Positions 43,260 to 51,725 of a stretch of 64,000 bases of DNA are shown piece after piece. The DNA is from Hymenobacter sp. DG25A (GTDB lineage: Bacteria; Bacteroidota; Bacteroidia; Cytophagales; Hymenobacteraceae): NCBI RefSeq assembly GCF_001280305.1, contig NZ_CP012623.1, positions 1,240,001-1,304,000 of the forward strand. The letters run 5' to 3'. Within the stretch, counting starts at the first letter, position 1. Each line of letters begins with the position of its first letter. The position numbers and the translations under genes are program-made. Below the pieces are notes generated by a model that had not been told where the DNA came from, made no database searches, and was given only the letters and a program-made list of their open reading frames with translations.

Positions 43260-43688
43260 TTAGAAAGGCAGGTCGTTGTCGTCGTCGCCGGCAATAGGAG
43301 CTGCTGAGGGCTGAGCGCGCAGATTCTGGTTCTGGTTGGCAACCGGACGTGGCGCGGCTTGCTGCTGGTTGTAGCCACCAGCTGAAGCGCCACCACCGCT
43401 GGCACCACCGGAAGCGGGTTCCAGCTTCCAGGCTTCCAGGTTAGTGAAGTACAGCATCTGACCGTTTTTGTTGAAGCCGCGGCCCCGCAGGTTAAAAGTT
43501 ACCTTAACTTCGTCGCCCACTTTGTATTGGTCGATGAGAGCGGTTTTGTCCTGCACCAACTGGAATTTGATATGCTCAGGGTACTGGCCATCTATAACTT
43601 CCAGCACGAATTCGCGCTTGCGGAATTTTTCGCTCACCTGCTGCTCGTCAAAGATTTCGTGCAGGCGGCCGGTAGCATCGTAAGCCAT
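43260..43688 (-). CDS. DUF3127 protein with SSB-like acidic tail
   Basis: 142-residue protein typical of Bacteroidota. The N-terminal 95 residues form an OB-like DUF3127 domain: LHEIFDEQQVSEKFRKREFVLE, QYPEHIKFQLVQDKTALIDQY and VGDEVKVTFNLRGRGFNKNGQ. A Gly/Ala/Gln/Asn-rich linker leads to a C-terminal GDDDNDLPF, matching the acidic-tip peptide by which single-stranded DNA-binding protein recruits repair and replication partners. This suggests it works at ssDNA or competes for SSB partners (inference). ATG at 43686-43688 is chosen; a 13-residue longer frame lacks support. A strong terminator follows. Confidence 0.82.
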   Translation of the reverse strand: MAYDATGRLHEIFDEQQVSEKFRKREFVLEVIDGQYPEHIKFQLVQDKTALIDQYKVGDEVKVTFNLRGRGFNKNGQMLYFTNLEAWKLEPASGGASGGGASAGGYNQQQAAPRPVANQNQNLRAQPSAAPIAGDDDNDLPF

Positions 43689-43831
43689 AAGAAAGGATAG
43701 TTTGGGGAAGTGAAAACAGTAGGTCAAACCTACGAAAAAAAAACGACCCTTCCGGTGCCTGGGCAGTCAACTTGCCTGGTCTGGGGCCGTAGGGTTAGCT
43801 ACGTATTTTTCAACTTGTTGGTAGTACTCTT

Positions 43832-44815
43832 ATGATGAATGAATTGGCGCTGGCCTTGCACGGCGGAGCCGGAACCATAGCCCGGGCCCGCATGACGGCC
43901 GCGCAGGAGCAAGCCTACCGCGAAGCCTTGCAAGCCGCTCTGGAAATTGGCTACGCGGTGCTGGAGGCCGGCGGCCCAGCCCTCGATGCCGTGGAAATGG
44001 CCGTCCGTTCCCTGGAAGACTGCCCTTTGTTTAATGCCGGCCGCGGGGCCGTGTTCACCCACGATGGCCACCACGAAATGGATGCCGCCATTATGGACGG
44101 GCGCAACCGCGCCGCCGGCGCCGTAGCCGGGGTGCGTACCGTGCAAAACCCCATTCAGGCCGCCCGCCTGGTGATGGAGCATACCGAGCACGTGCTGCTG
44201 GCCTGGCCCGGGGCCGATGAGCTGGCCAAAGAGCACGGCCTGCCGACGCAACCCGCCGCCTACTTTTTCACCCAGCATCGCTACGACCAACTACAGGAGG
44301 CCATTCTGGAAGGCCGCGTGCGGCTCGACCACAGCCAGGCGGTAAAAGAGCCGGCCCCTCTGGTAGAGCCCGGCGCTTTTCCGGAAGACCCGAAAAAGAA
44401 GATGGGCACCGTGGGCGCCGTAGCCCGCGACCGGCACGGCAACCTGGCCGCCGCCACCAGCACTGGCGGCATGACCAACAAGCGCTATTCCCGCATCGGT
44501 GATTCTCCTGTTATCGGGGCCGGCACTTTTGCCGATAATACTACGTGCGCCATCAGCTGCACCGGGCACGGTGAGTTTTTCCTGCGGGCCGTAGTTGCCC
44601 ATGATATTTCCTGCCTGATGGAATACCGAGGCCTGAGCCTGGCGGAAGCCTGCCGCATTGTGGTGCATGATAAGCTGGCTCCCGTTGGGGGCGAGGGTGG
44701 CCTGGTGGCGGTAGATGCCGCCGGAAATATTTCTCTGCCCTTCAACTCTGAAGGCATGTACCGGGCCAGCCGCACCTCTAACTCGCCGCTGCAAATTGGC
44801 ATTTACGCCGAGTAG
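43832..44815 (+). CDS. iaaA: Isoaspartyl peptidase / plant-type L-asparaginase (Ntn hydrolase)
   Basis: 327-residue N-terminal-nucleophile hydrolase. ALALHGGAGTI opens the alpha subunit, and NAGRGAVFTHDGHHEMDAAIMDG is the central conserved block. KKKMGTVGAVARDRHGNLAAATSTGG carries the self-cleavage site before the nucleophile Thr of GTVGAV. The beta subunit continues to the end of the protein (GHGEFFLRAVVAHDIS). The precursor cleaves itself between Gly and Thr to give active enzyme that removes beta-aspartyl residues from dipeptides. The convergent neighbour is a cyanophycinase, whose product beta-Asp-Arg is the natural substrate of such enzymes. Confidence 0.93.
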   Translation: MMNELALALHGGAGTIARARMTAAQEQAYREALQAALEIGYAVLEAGGPALDAVEMAVRSLEDCPLFNAGRGAVFTHDGHHEMDAAIMDGRNRAAGAVAGVRTVQNPIQAARLVMEHTEHVLLAWPGADELAKEHGLPTQPAAYFFTQHRYDQLQEAILEGRVRLDHSQAVKEPAPLVEPGAFPEDPKKKMGTVGAVARDRHGNLAAATSTGGMTNKRYSRIGDSPVIGAGTFADNTTCAISCTGHGEFFLRAVVAHDISCLMEYRGLSLAEACRIVVHDKLAPVGGEGGLVAVDAAGNISLPFNSEGMYRASRTSNSPLQIGIYAE

Positions 44816-44858
44816 CTACTCCTTATATATAGGTGCATTGGGGCTGCTACTGGCAGGC

Positions 44859-44906
44859 CCAACAAAAAGCCCGGCTTCTTATGACAGAAGCCGGGCTTTT
44901 TGTTGG
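44859..44906. terminator. 21-bp bidirectional terminator between iaaA and cyanophycinase
   Basis: Arms 44859-44879 and 44886-44906 are perfect complements with a 6-base loop and internal A5/T5 tracts (AAAAAGCCCGGCTTCT core). Confidence 0.85.
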
Positions 44907-44918
44907 TCGAAAGGGTTG

Positions 44919-45896
44919 CTAATGAGCTGCGTGTGAGCCCGCCAGCGCGAGCAGGTGCTGCTCGTGCGTTTGCCGGTCGCAGTAGAAGCGGCGCTCTTCA
45001 ATATCGTACACGTTGCCTTTTGCCAGCACGTGCATGGTCATGCCTTCCAGGGAAAGGGCGGTTCCCTTTTTAGCGGTAGGCGCGTTGTTATGCCGGATGG
45101 TGTGGCCATCCATAATGATGACCAGGTTGGAGCCAATAGTCTCAATCAGGTTGCCATCCGTAATCAGCACGCCAGTATCCTCACCCAGGCCAATGCCAAT
45201 GAGCTTGTGGTGCACACTGACGGCTTCAATCAAACGGCCAAAGCGGCCCCGCTTTACAAAGTGGGAGTCAATCACCACCTCATCAATCAGCGCCAGGCCA
45301 GTGCCCATTTTTACCGCCCCCTTTAGCAGAGAATCGGGCACGCTACCACCGGTAATCATGATCTGGGACATGGCCATGGCCCCGGCGCTGGTGCCGGCTA
45401 CTACAAAATTAGGTTCTGAGTAGTAACGGCTTGTGAGCAGCTCCAAAAACGCACTGTCTCCGAACATTTGCTTAAGCCGCGACTGGTTGCCGCCACTGAA
45501 CATGATAATGTCGGCGGCGCGCAGGCGCTCCAGGTATTCGGGCTGCCGCGCGTCTTCCGGGGTGCGAATATCCATCACGCCCACATTGTGGCAGTTCAGC
45601 ATCCCGAAGGATGAGGTATAGATAGGTCCCACTTCCAGGGGAATCATGGAAGCTGTGGTAATTACTTCAATGCGCGGGTCCATTTTGCGCGACTCAGTGA
45701 CGACCCGCTTCAGAATACCCAGCTCAAAGAAATTCAGGTAGTACTTCTTCCGCACCCTAGCGCTGGAGTAAGTGCCTTTATCTTCATTGCCGCCAACGGC
45801 AATAAGCTTCCCAAGTGGTTTTTGTGCTTTCAACTCAAATTCTACTTTATAACTCAATAAGACAAAGCTAGTACCTGCAGGCAAGCTTCGCGCCAT
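44919..45896 (-). CDS. cphB: Cyanophycinase (S51 family serine peptidase)
   Basis: About 325 residues. GKLIAVGGNEDKG opens the peptidase S51-like fold, IIMFSGGNQSRLK and FVVAGTSAGAMAMSQIM carry the Ser nucleophile in the GTSAGA elbow, and VVIDSHFVKRGRFGRLIEAV follows. Cyanophycinase cleaves the arginine side-chained poly-aspartate polymer cyanophycin to beta-Asp-Arg dipeptides. No cyanophycin synthetase is present in the window. The ATG at 45894-45896 gives an N-terminal extension MARSLPAGTSFVLLSYKVEFE before the core; a TTG start just before KAQKPLGKL would match known proteins better, so the true start is uncertain. It lies 27 bases after the M1 peptidase gene. Confidence 0.88.
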   Translation of the reverse strand: MARSLPAGTSFVLLSYKVEFELKAQKPLGKLIAVGGNEDKGTYSSARVRKKYYLNFFELGILKRVVTESRKMDPRIEVITTASMIPLEVGPIYTSSFGMLNCHNVGVMDIRTPEDARQPEYLERLRAADIIMFSGGNQSRLKQMFGDSAFLELLTSRYYSEPNFVVAGTSAGAMAMSQIMITGGSVPDSLLKGAVKMGTGLALIDEVVIDSHFVKRGRFGRLIEAVSVHHKLIGIGLGEDTGVLITDGNLIETIGSNLVIIMDGHTIRHNNAPTAKKGTALSLEGMTMHVLAKGNVYDIEERRFYCDRQTHEQHLLALAGSHAAH

Positions 45897-45923
45897 AAAA
45901 AAACCGGCAGTACTGAGTTTAGT

Positions 45924-47732
45924 TTACGAACGCCCCAGCAGAGCGTCCAGCGTTCCGCTTGCTACCGAGTGATAGTTGGGACGGGCCTGTGTGTATACGG
46001 CCTGGGCCCGCTCATGACCATCGGTAGTGGCTAAAAGTGCTTTGTAGAGAGGCACCAGAAATTTGCGCCGCCCTACGCGGATAAGAAAAGCTTCCAGTGC
46101 GGCATCAGCGGGGTGGTAGCCGGCAGCCAGCGTGTGCGGAAACCAGGCGGCCAGAATTTCAGAGTTACCCGAATGAGTAAGCTGGAAGGCCACATCCAGC
46201 TCAGCCAGCCTGGCGGAAGGCAACGGGTCAGGCAGGCCCTGCAGGAAATGGACCCACTCGTGGCTGCTCCAGTCCGTTGTGGAGAGCAGGGTGGCTGGCG
46301 TACCGTCCAGCCAGTCCTGACGGGCCTGCTCTACCAGGGAAAAACGCTCCGAGGTAACAGGCGGAGCCACGGCCGGAATGCCGGGGGAATCAATCCAGGC
46401 AGAAAGCTGGAGTTTTTCTTCCAGCCCCGGAAACTTGTCCAGCAGCTCGCGCCGCAGATATGCCAGAAACGAGGCGGTGTCCATAGACTGAAAGCGGTGC
46501 CGAGAGAAGTACTCCTTAATAAAGGCATCCAGCTCATCGCGCCCCACCAGGTGCTCCAGGGTGAGGAGGAGGTAGTCGCCTTTCTCGTAGGCAATTTCAT
46601 TCAGCCCTTCGTCGGGGTCACGGCCGGCCAGGTTCAGGTGCAGATGCGTGTCGGCACTGGCCGGGCCTAATTCCGTTAGGGTATGCAGCAGGGCGGTATG
46701 TCCCAGTACCTGCAGCATGTCGGCGTAGGGGCGGCCGTAGAGCTTTTCCATGATGCGCCGCTCAAAGTATACGGTAAAGCCTTCGTTCAGCCAAAAGTCG
46801 TTCCAGGTAGCATTCGTCACCAGGTTGCCCGACCAGGAGTGGGCCAGCTCATGGGCCACCAGACTGGTCAGGCTTCGGTCGCCGGCCAGAATAGTGGGCG
46901 TTACAAATGTTAAACGGGGGTTTTCCATGCCGCCAAAGGGGAAGCTGGGCGGCAGCACCAGCAAATCGTATCGTTCCCACTGATAAGGCCCGTACAGCTC
47001 TTCGGCGGCCGTCACCATTTTTTCCAGGTCAGCAAACTCACTGGTAGCAGTAGGCAGCGTTACCGGTTCCGCATAAATGCCGGTGCGCCCACTCAGAGGC
47101 GTAAAAGCCAAATCCCCCACGGCCAGAGCCATGAGATAGGCCGGAATGGGTTGCGCCATCCGAAAATGGTATTCGCCCAGGGCGTTGCGCATCTGCGGAT
47201 TCTCGGCACTCATTAAGGCCAGCAGGTGGGAGGGCACGCGCACGGTGGCTTCGTAGGTGAAGCGCACCCCGGGGGAGTCCTGACACGGTAGCCACGTGCG
47301 GGCCAGAATAGCCTGCGACTGGGTAAACAAAAAGGGGTGCTGATGTCCGGCCGTCTGCTCCGGCGTGAGCCACTGCAGGGCCGAGGCCTCGGGCGCAGTG
47401 CGGTAGCGGATGGTCACCTGGCGGGTACCGGCCGGCAGCGCTATGCGGAGCGACTGCCCCAGGATGGCGTCAGGCTGGCCCAGCTCCCAGGTCGTCGGGG
47501 TTTCGTGGTCCTGGTCGCCCACGCTGATAGCATCTATCTGCAGGTCGCGGGAATCCAGCCACAACTCGGTGGCTTCGGTGAGGTGTTGCAGCTGCCAGGT
47601 AGCTACCCCGGAAAGAATATGGCTACGGAAATCAACACTCAGATCAAGCACCAGGTGGCGCACGCTAACCTCCTTAGGTCGGGCATAGCTGTGCGGATCG
47701 GCAGGCAGAGACAGGGCAGCGGAAGTAGGCAT
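45924..47732 (-). CDS. M1 family aminopeptidase (leukotriene A4 hydrolase-like)
   Basis: 602-residue zinc aminopeptidase. PFGGMENPRLTF is the exopeptidase motif, and VAHELAHSWSGNLVTNATWNDFWLNEGFT contains His-Glu-x2-His and the third ligand Glu. The N-terminal beta-sandwich and a C-terminal helical domain (from about TDWSSHEWVHFLQGLPDPLP) match the leukotriene A4 hydrolase subgroup. No signal peptide from ATG 47732, so cytoplasmic; a longer start 18 codons up is not preferred. It releases N-terminal residues from peptides. Adjacent to cyanophycinase with a 27-base gap on the same strand, so probably one transcript. Confidence 0.93.
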   Translation of the reverse strand: MPTSAALSLPADPHSYARPKEVSVRHLVLDLSVDFRSHILSGVATWQLQHLTEATELWLDSRDLQIDAISVGDQDHETPTTWELGQPDAILGQSLRIALPAGTRQVTIRYRTAPEASALQWLTPEQTAGHQHPFLFTQSQAILARTWLPCQDSPGVRFTYEATVRVPSHLLALMSAENPQMRNALGEYHFRMAQPIPAYLMALAVGDLAFTPLSGRTGIYAEPVTLPTATSEFADLEKMVTAAEELYGPYQWERYDLLVLPPSFPFGGMENPRLTFVTPTILAGDRSLTSLVAHELAHSWSGNLVTNATWNDFWLNEGFTVYFERRIMEKLYGRPYADMLQVLGHTALLHTLTELGPASADTHLHLNLAGRDPDEGLNEIAYEKGDYLLLTLEHLVGRDELDAFIKEYFSRHRFQSMDTASFLAYLRRELLDKFPGLEEKLQLSAWIDSPGIPAVAPPVTSERFSLVEQARQDWLDGTPATLLSTTDWSSHEWVHFLQGLPDPLPSARLAELDVAFQLTHSGNSEILAAWFPHTLAAGYHPADAALEAFLIRVGRRKFLVPLYKALLATTDGHERAQAVYTQARPNYHSVASGTLDALLGRS

Positions 47733-47996
47733 CGGGGACCAGCAGAAAGAGAGTGGACGAAAAGGGTAGGACGTAAATATAGCCAATACGCTACGTGTCC
47801 CGGGCAGTTGAAATAGGTTACTCGGGTATCTTCAAAAGCATTAACTTGCGGCATGGCGTAGCGTGACCCCAGCCAAGGGAAGCACAACCTTGCCCGGTTG
47901 TTTAAAGTAGAACGACCGACCAGCAAAGCAGGAGCTTTTGATCTGCCTGGTCTTTCACCGTTCTATTGGCTTCTGAGCCGCTACCCTGTTCCTGAC

Positions 47997-49742
47997 ATGA
48001 AATTACCGTTTGCATCATCTTTCTTTTCCACTTTTCTGCTCTGGGTGCTCAGCCTGTCGCTTTTAGCGTCGACGGCGGCCTGCAGTGATGATCAGAAAAG
48101 TAAAATCCAGAATGCCCTGCCCGGCATGATTTCCAAGCCCGGCGGACCGCAGCCTAAGCTGGATAGCGTATATGTGGTTCGCCAGATGCTGGCCGAGCCG
48201 GCTTTCAAGGACCAGCTGGAATGGGCCAAGAAATTTTACCGGGAGCGTGATTTTCGCTTAGGTTGGTTTCGTAACCACGAGCTGGTTCCGCAGGCGCAGA
48301 CCATGCTCTCTGTCCTCGATAAAGCAGCCGAAGAAGGCCTGGACCCCAAGGATTACAAAGTTAAAGACTTCAATAAGCTGTTTGCAGAGCTTGAAAAAGC
48401 CCAGCAGGATACTACCCGGCGCAATGCGCTGGAGAAGGAAATTGACGTAGCCTTATCCGGCACCTATTTTAACTATGCCTCTGATTTCTACCGGGGTACG
48501 GTTGATCCGCGCAAGACGAAAGGGGTTGACTGGCGGGTGAAGCGCAACAAAATAAAGTTGCACAAAGCCCTGCTGACCATCCTGAAGGAGCGCGAAAGTA
48601 CGTACCCGTACTACGAGTTTGAACCCTTGCACCCTGAGTACGACCGGCTGAAAAAAGCCCTGGCTGATTACCGGGCCCTGCAACGGAATGGCGGTTGGGT
48701 AAAGCTCCCAACCACCTTGAAGCTGAAGCCTGGCGATGCCTCGGCCAGCGTACCCTTGCTGCGCCAGCGGCTGCTGAACGAGCCGGCCTCGGCGGGTACT
48801 CCCGTTGTGCCGGTTTCCAATGGCGGCCCCAATGCCCCGGCGGCCCCGGCTCCTAAGTATGATGGTGAGTTGGTGAATGCCGTGAAAGAGTTTCAGGAAC
48901 TCAACGGCCTGCGCCCCGACGGGGTAGTGGGCGGCGAGACGCTTAAGCAGCTTAACATTCCTTTGGAAGACCGGATTCAGCAGATCATGCTCAATATGGA
49001 GCGGTGGCGCTGGGTGCCCAAGCGCTTCGAGGCCGACTATCTTCTGGTGAATATTCCGGACTACAAACTGCACGTTATCGAGAACAATAAAGAGGTTTTC
49101 GATATGCGCGTGATTGTGGGCAAGACTCTGAACGCAACGCCCGTGTTCAGCGACAAAATGGAATTTGTAGTGCTGGCGCCTTATTGGAATGTGCCTTACA
49201 GTATCATCGATAAGGAGCTGCGCCCCAAGCTGGCGGCCGATCCTTACAGCACCCTGGACCGCCTGGATATGGAAGTGGTAAAAGGCTCGGGGGCCAAGGC
49301 CACCCCAATAGATCCGGGTACCATTGACTGGGCTAACCTCACGGAAAAAACCTGGCGCTATACGCTGCGCCGTCGCCCCGGCCCGAAGAATGATCTGGGC
49401 AATGTGAAGTTCATCTTCCCGAACTCAAACGACATCTACCTCCATGATACGCCTCATGATGAGCTCTTCAACCAGACCAAACGGGGCTTTAGCCACGGCT
49501 GTGTACGGGTAGAGGACCCCATCCGCCTGGCTACTTATTTGCTGCGCAACAAGAGCGGTTGGGACGAGTCGAATATCATGAGTACTATCTCTCAGGGCCA
49601 AGAAAAATATGTGACCCTGCCGGAAAAACTACCGGTATATCTGGTGTACTTCACCTCATGGGTAGACGAAGCAGGGAAGGTGCATTTCCGCGACGATATC
49701 TACGGACACGATAAATCTCTGGCCCGCGAATACTTTGATTAA
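47997..49742 (+). CDS. L,D-transpeptidase with peptidoglycan-binding domain (YcbB-like)
   Basis: 581-residue envelope enzyme. The N-terminus has a hydrophobic signal (LLWVLSLSLLASTAAC); the Cys after TAA makes a weak lipobox. A scaffold region (about 45-240) is followed by a PG_binding_1-type block (NAVKEFQELNGLRPDGVVGGETLKQLN, quoted in part) and a YkuD catalytic domain ending with KRGFSHGCVRVEDP, where Cys is the catalytic residue. It forms 3-3 peptidoglycan cross-links or attaches lipoproteins. ATG 47997 is chosen over a 33-codon longer frame because the signal peptide begins there. A terminator lies at 49795-49836. Confidence 0.92.
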   Translation: MKLPFASSFFSTFLLWVLSLSLLASTAACSDDQKSKIQNALPGMISKPGGPQPKLDSVYVVRQMLAEPAFKDQLEWAKKFYRERDFRLGWFRNHELVPQAQTMLSVLDKAAEEGLDPKDYKVKDFNKLFAELEKAQQDTTRRNALEKEIDVALSGTYFNYASDFYRGTVDPRKTKGVDWRVKRNKIKLHKALLTILKERESTYPYYEFEPLHPEYDRLKKALADYRALQRNGGWVKLPTTLKLKPGDASASVPLLRQRLLNEPASAGTPVVPVSNGGPNAPAAPAPKYDGELVNAVKEFQELNGLRPDGVVGGETLKQLNIPLEDRIQQIMLNMERWRWVPKRFEADYLLVNIPDYKLHVIENNKEVFDMRVIVGKTLNATPVFSDKMEFVVLAPYWNVPYSIIDKELRPKLAADPYSTLDRLDMEVVKGSGAKATPIDPGTIDWANLTEKTWRYTLRRRPGPKNDLGNVKFIFPNSNDIYLHDTPHDELFNQTKRGFSHGCVRVEDPIRLATYLLRNKSGWDESNIMSTISQGQEKYVTLPEKLPVYLVYFTSWVDEAGKVHFRDDIYGHDKSLAREYFD

Positions 49743-49794
49743 CGAGTAGTTCCGCTAAACCGGGCCACCAGTGTTTAGCCTCTTGCTCACACAT

Positions 49795-49836
49795 AAAAGC
49801 CGGCTCTGCCTTTACGGGTAGAGCCGGCTTTTGCGT
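49795..49836 (+). terminator. Intrinsic terminator after the L,D-transpeptidase
   Basis: 13-bp stem AAAAGCCGGCTCT with complement around a 12-base loop, ending in TTTT. Confidence 0.8.
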
Positions 49837-50167
49837 TTTGGTTGTTTTTGGAAGCTAAGGGGTAAGCAGTAAGAAGGTATAGGAGCAGGACGAAGCCCTG
49901 GAATAAACAGCTTACGAAAGCACGAACGACAAGCGAAGCTTCTGCTTTCTTTTGCTACGAGGTGGAAAAGAGGCTGTAATAGGTAGGAGGGGTAGTATGA
50001 TTACATATGTAATACAAATGTAAACTGAGTAACTGTCGATTTACTATTGTTAATATTGATCGAGATAAGTTACATAAGTAACTAAAAGGCGAAAACTGAT
50101 CAGATTATTTGAATTACACGGTATATCCTACATTTGTAATCAAAGCCGTTAGCTATTCCTCAGAACT
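49837..50167. promoter_or_regulatory. Operator array and promoter of the XRE regulator
   Basis: 331 bases without a gene. The last 170 are AT-rich and contain repeated dyads with the core TACA-two bases-TGTA: ATTACATATGTAAT (50000-50013), TACAAATGTA (50013-50022) and TACATTTGTA (50129-50138), plus the related AGTTACATAAGTAACT (50068-50083). The last core includes a perfect -7 box TACATTTG (50129-50136). A repressor bound there would block the promoter. The predicted leader is about 25 bases. The array fits autoregulation by the XRE protein (inference). Confidence 0.65.
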
Positions 50168-50734
50168 ATGGTAGAGCGTATTAGAACCCTGCTGGCCACA
50201 CGCCAGCTTACACCTACCCAGTTTGCTGATGCTATTGGAGTAGGGCGGCCTATTATCAGTCATATTCTGAGTGGCCGGAACAAGCCCAGCCTGGAAGTAG
50301 TGCAGAAAATACTCACTGCCTTTCCTGATTTAAGCGTTTCCTGGCTTCTTTCAGGGCAAGGAGAGATGCAGAGCCTGCCTACACCCCCTAATCCATACAC
50401 TGAGCCGAAAACAGAGCAAAAAACGGTAGTGAAGGAGAGACTGCCTAAGCGCCCACAACCCCGGCCCTCCTTATTTGAGGAAGAACAGCCTGTAGTGAGC
50501 AGTTCCGCAGCGCCCATAGCAGCCAGACAACCGGCTCCGGAAACAGTTCCCCTTAGTGCTGCAACTCCTGTGGCTACCTCTTTTCCGGTTACCCCTTTAC
50601 CTACAACACAAGCACCACATGTTCCAGAAAATGCATCGACATTTCTGAGCAGCCTGGCTGAACCTGGCAAAGCCATCAGGCGCATCGTCATCTTTTATCA
50701 GGACGGAACGTTCTCGGCGTATCAGCCAGAGTAA
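50168..50734 (+). CDS. XRE-family helix-turn-helix regulator
   Basis: 188 residues. The N-terminal 65 residues are a classic Cro/C1-type HTH: LTPTQFADAIGVGRPIISHILSGRNKPSLEVVQKIL, with LSVSWLLSGQGEM closing it. A disordered Pro/Thr/Ala/Glu-rich linker of about 90 residues leads to a conserved-looking C-terminal strand pair RRIVIFYQDGTFSAYQPE, probably a ligand or dimer module typical of Bacteroidota members. It binds DNA and probably represses its own promoter via the upstream TACAnnTGTA dyads. It borders the AT-rich island that follows. ATG start. Confidence 0.88.
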   Translation: MVERIRTLLATRQLTPTQFADAIGVGRPIISHILSGRNKPSLEVVQKILTAFPDLSVSWLLSGQGEMQSLPTPPNPYTEPKTEQKTVVKERLPKRPQPRPSLFEEEQPVVSSSAAPIAARQPAPETVPLSAATPVATSFPVTPLPTTQAPHVPENASTFLSSLAEPGKAIRRIVIFYQDGTFSAYQPE

Positions 50735-51409
50735 TAAGCTGATTGCTGCCATTGGCTTAGCAGATGATAGAAGGATTTTTTTAGTATTTCCTCCCAAGCA
50801 TTGCAACAGGTGCAATTTGGCAGAGTGGTAGTAGCGCCTCTTGACTGCAAAGAAAGAATACGATTTTCAGGCCCGTTTTATAGGCCGATGAGCGACCGAC
50901 TGTATAATAATAATCATAGGTTATAGTTGCGAAAGTAAGGAGTTTGTATATATATAAAATGATGGTTATAATATAATATATATCAATGATTTATGTGGTT
51001 TTTATTGAACCATTGATAATGGCTATATACGGGCAATATTATAGTGTTTATTGCAAGGAATAATTTTATTCAGGTGAGCTAATGCGTCTATTATATAGAT
51101 ATGGCGCAATACTAATAGGGTTAACTAAGCCTGTGGGTTGAAATTGTTATATAAAAATCAGTTTTTGAATGCTAAAATGTTTGGTAGCCTGACTTGTAAT
51201 GCCGTGCACTTCGGTTGTGTAACAAAAGTAAAGTATTGCCTGGTGCCTGCTTTAAAAGGAAAGTCAGTAGCAGGTAACATGAATATTACATTTGTGATAG
51301 TGGGGGGTAAAGCTGAAGACTGCCTCGATGAGGAAGCGGTTTGCCGAGGCTTTCAACAGACCTATTTTTACCCATGGAAAGGGGACTTGTTGGAAAGAAG
51401 CGGGCTGCT
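50735..51409. other. AT-rich non-coding island with a tRNA-Cys-like relic
   Basis: About 675 bases with no supported gene. Bases 50811-50870 look like the D-arm to variable-loop part of a tRNA-Cys: TGGCAGAGTGGTAGTAG (D region) and a CTGCAAA anticodon loop with GCA, but the anticodon stem has two mismatches and there is no GTTCGAxTC T-arm. Bases 50880-51180 are strongly AT-rich (TATATATAAAATG, ATAATATAATATATATC). The ORF at 51138-51425 overlaps the promoter box of the next gene and begins with TTG, so it is not accepted. It might be a decayed mobile element or regulatory DNA. Confidence 0.45.
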
Positions 51410-51417
51410 TACCTTTG
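51410..51417 (+). promoter_or_regulatory. -7 box (TACCTTTG) four bases before ATG: predicted leaderless promoter
   Basis: TACCTTTG, then GCGC, then ATG at 51422. A TTG at 51390-51392 lies 17 bases upstream of the box, and another at 51387-51389 lies 20 bases upstream, both inside the 17-23 base range. Confidence 0.7.
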
Positions 51418-51421
51418 GCGC

Positions 51422-51592
51422 ATGAAAAAATTCCGTCTGCTCCTGTTGTCCGCCGTCGGCGCTTCCCTGTTCCTGTCGTCCTGCACCCAGGCTCCCGACG
51501 CCGAAAAAGATCCTAATGCGGATGCCGCCTACAAGCGCAGCCACCGTGCTGAGCAGTATCGTGAGGCACAACGCAGCAACGTTAACTACTAA
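51422..51592 (+). CDS. Small lipoprotein (56 residues)
   Basis: MKKFRLLLLSAVGASLFLSSCTQAP is a type II signal with lipobox LSSC. The mature 36 residues are charged and Ala/Asn/Arg-rich (EKDPNADAAYKRSHRAEQ). Family not recognised; probably a small outer-membrane-associated lipoprotein. The start is fixed by the signal and by the TACCTTTG box four bases upstream; longer frames start inside the promoter. A strong terminator follows 77 bases after the stop codon. Confidence 0.75.
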   Translation: MKKFRLLLLSAVGASLFLSSCTQAPDAEKDPNADAAYKRSHRAEQYREAQRSNVNY

Positions 51593-51669
51593 CAACCTGT
51601 AGGAGCTGGCGTTTGACTGCGCTGTGGCGTAGTCACTCTACTTTCAGCGCTTCGTCCTTCCATTTCATA

Positions 51670-51720
51670 AAAAAACACACCGCCCCGCCAGACTTGATCT
51701 GGCGGGGCGGTGTGTTTTTT
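51670..51720. terminator. 23-bp perfect intrinsic terminator
   Basis: Perfect arms with A6 and T6 at the ends and GC core ACACACCGCCCCGCCAGA around CTTGA. It serves the lipoprotein gene and the convergent gene at 51726. Confidence 0.9.
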
Positions 51721-51725
51721 ATGGG

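Noticed and set aside
50811..50890. Possible intact tRNA-Cys
   Set aside because: The D region and CTGCAAA loop resemble tRNA-Cys, but the T-arm consensus is missing and the anticodon stem has two mismatches. Kept only as a possible relic.
51138..51425. 95-residue ORF in the AT-rich island
   Set aside because: TTG start, atypical composition, and it overlaps the TACCTTTG box and the start of the lipoprotein gene.
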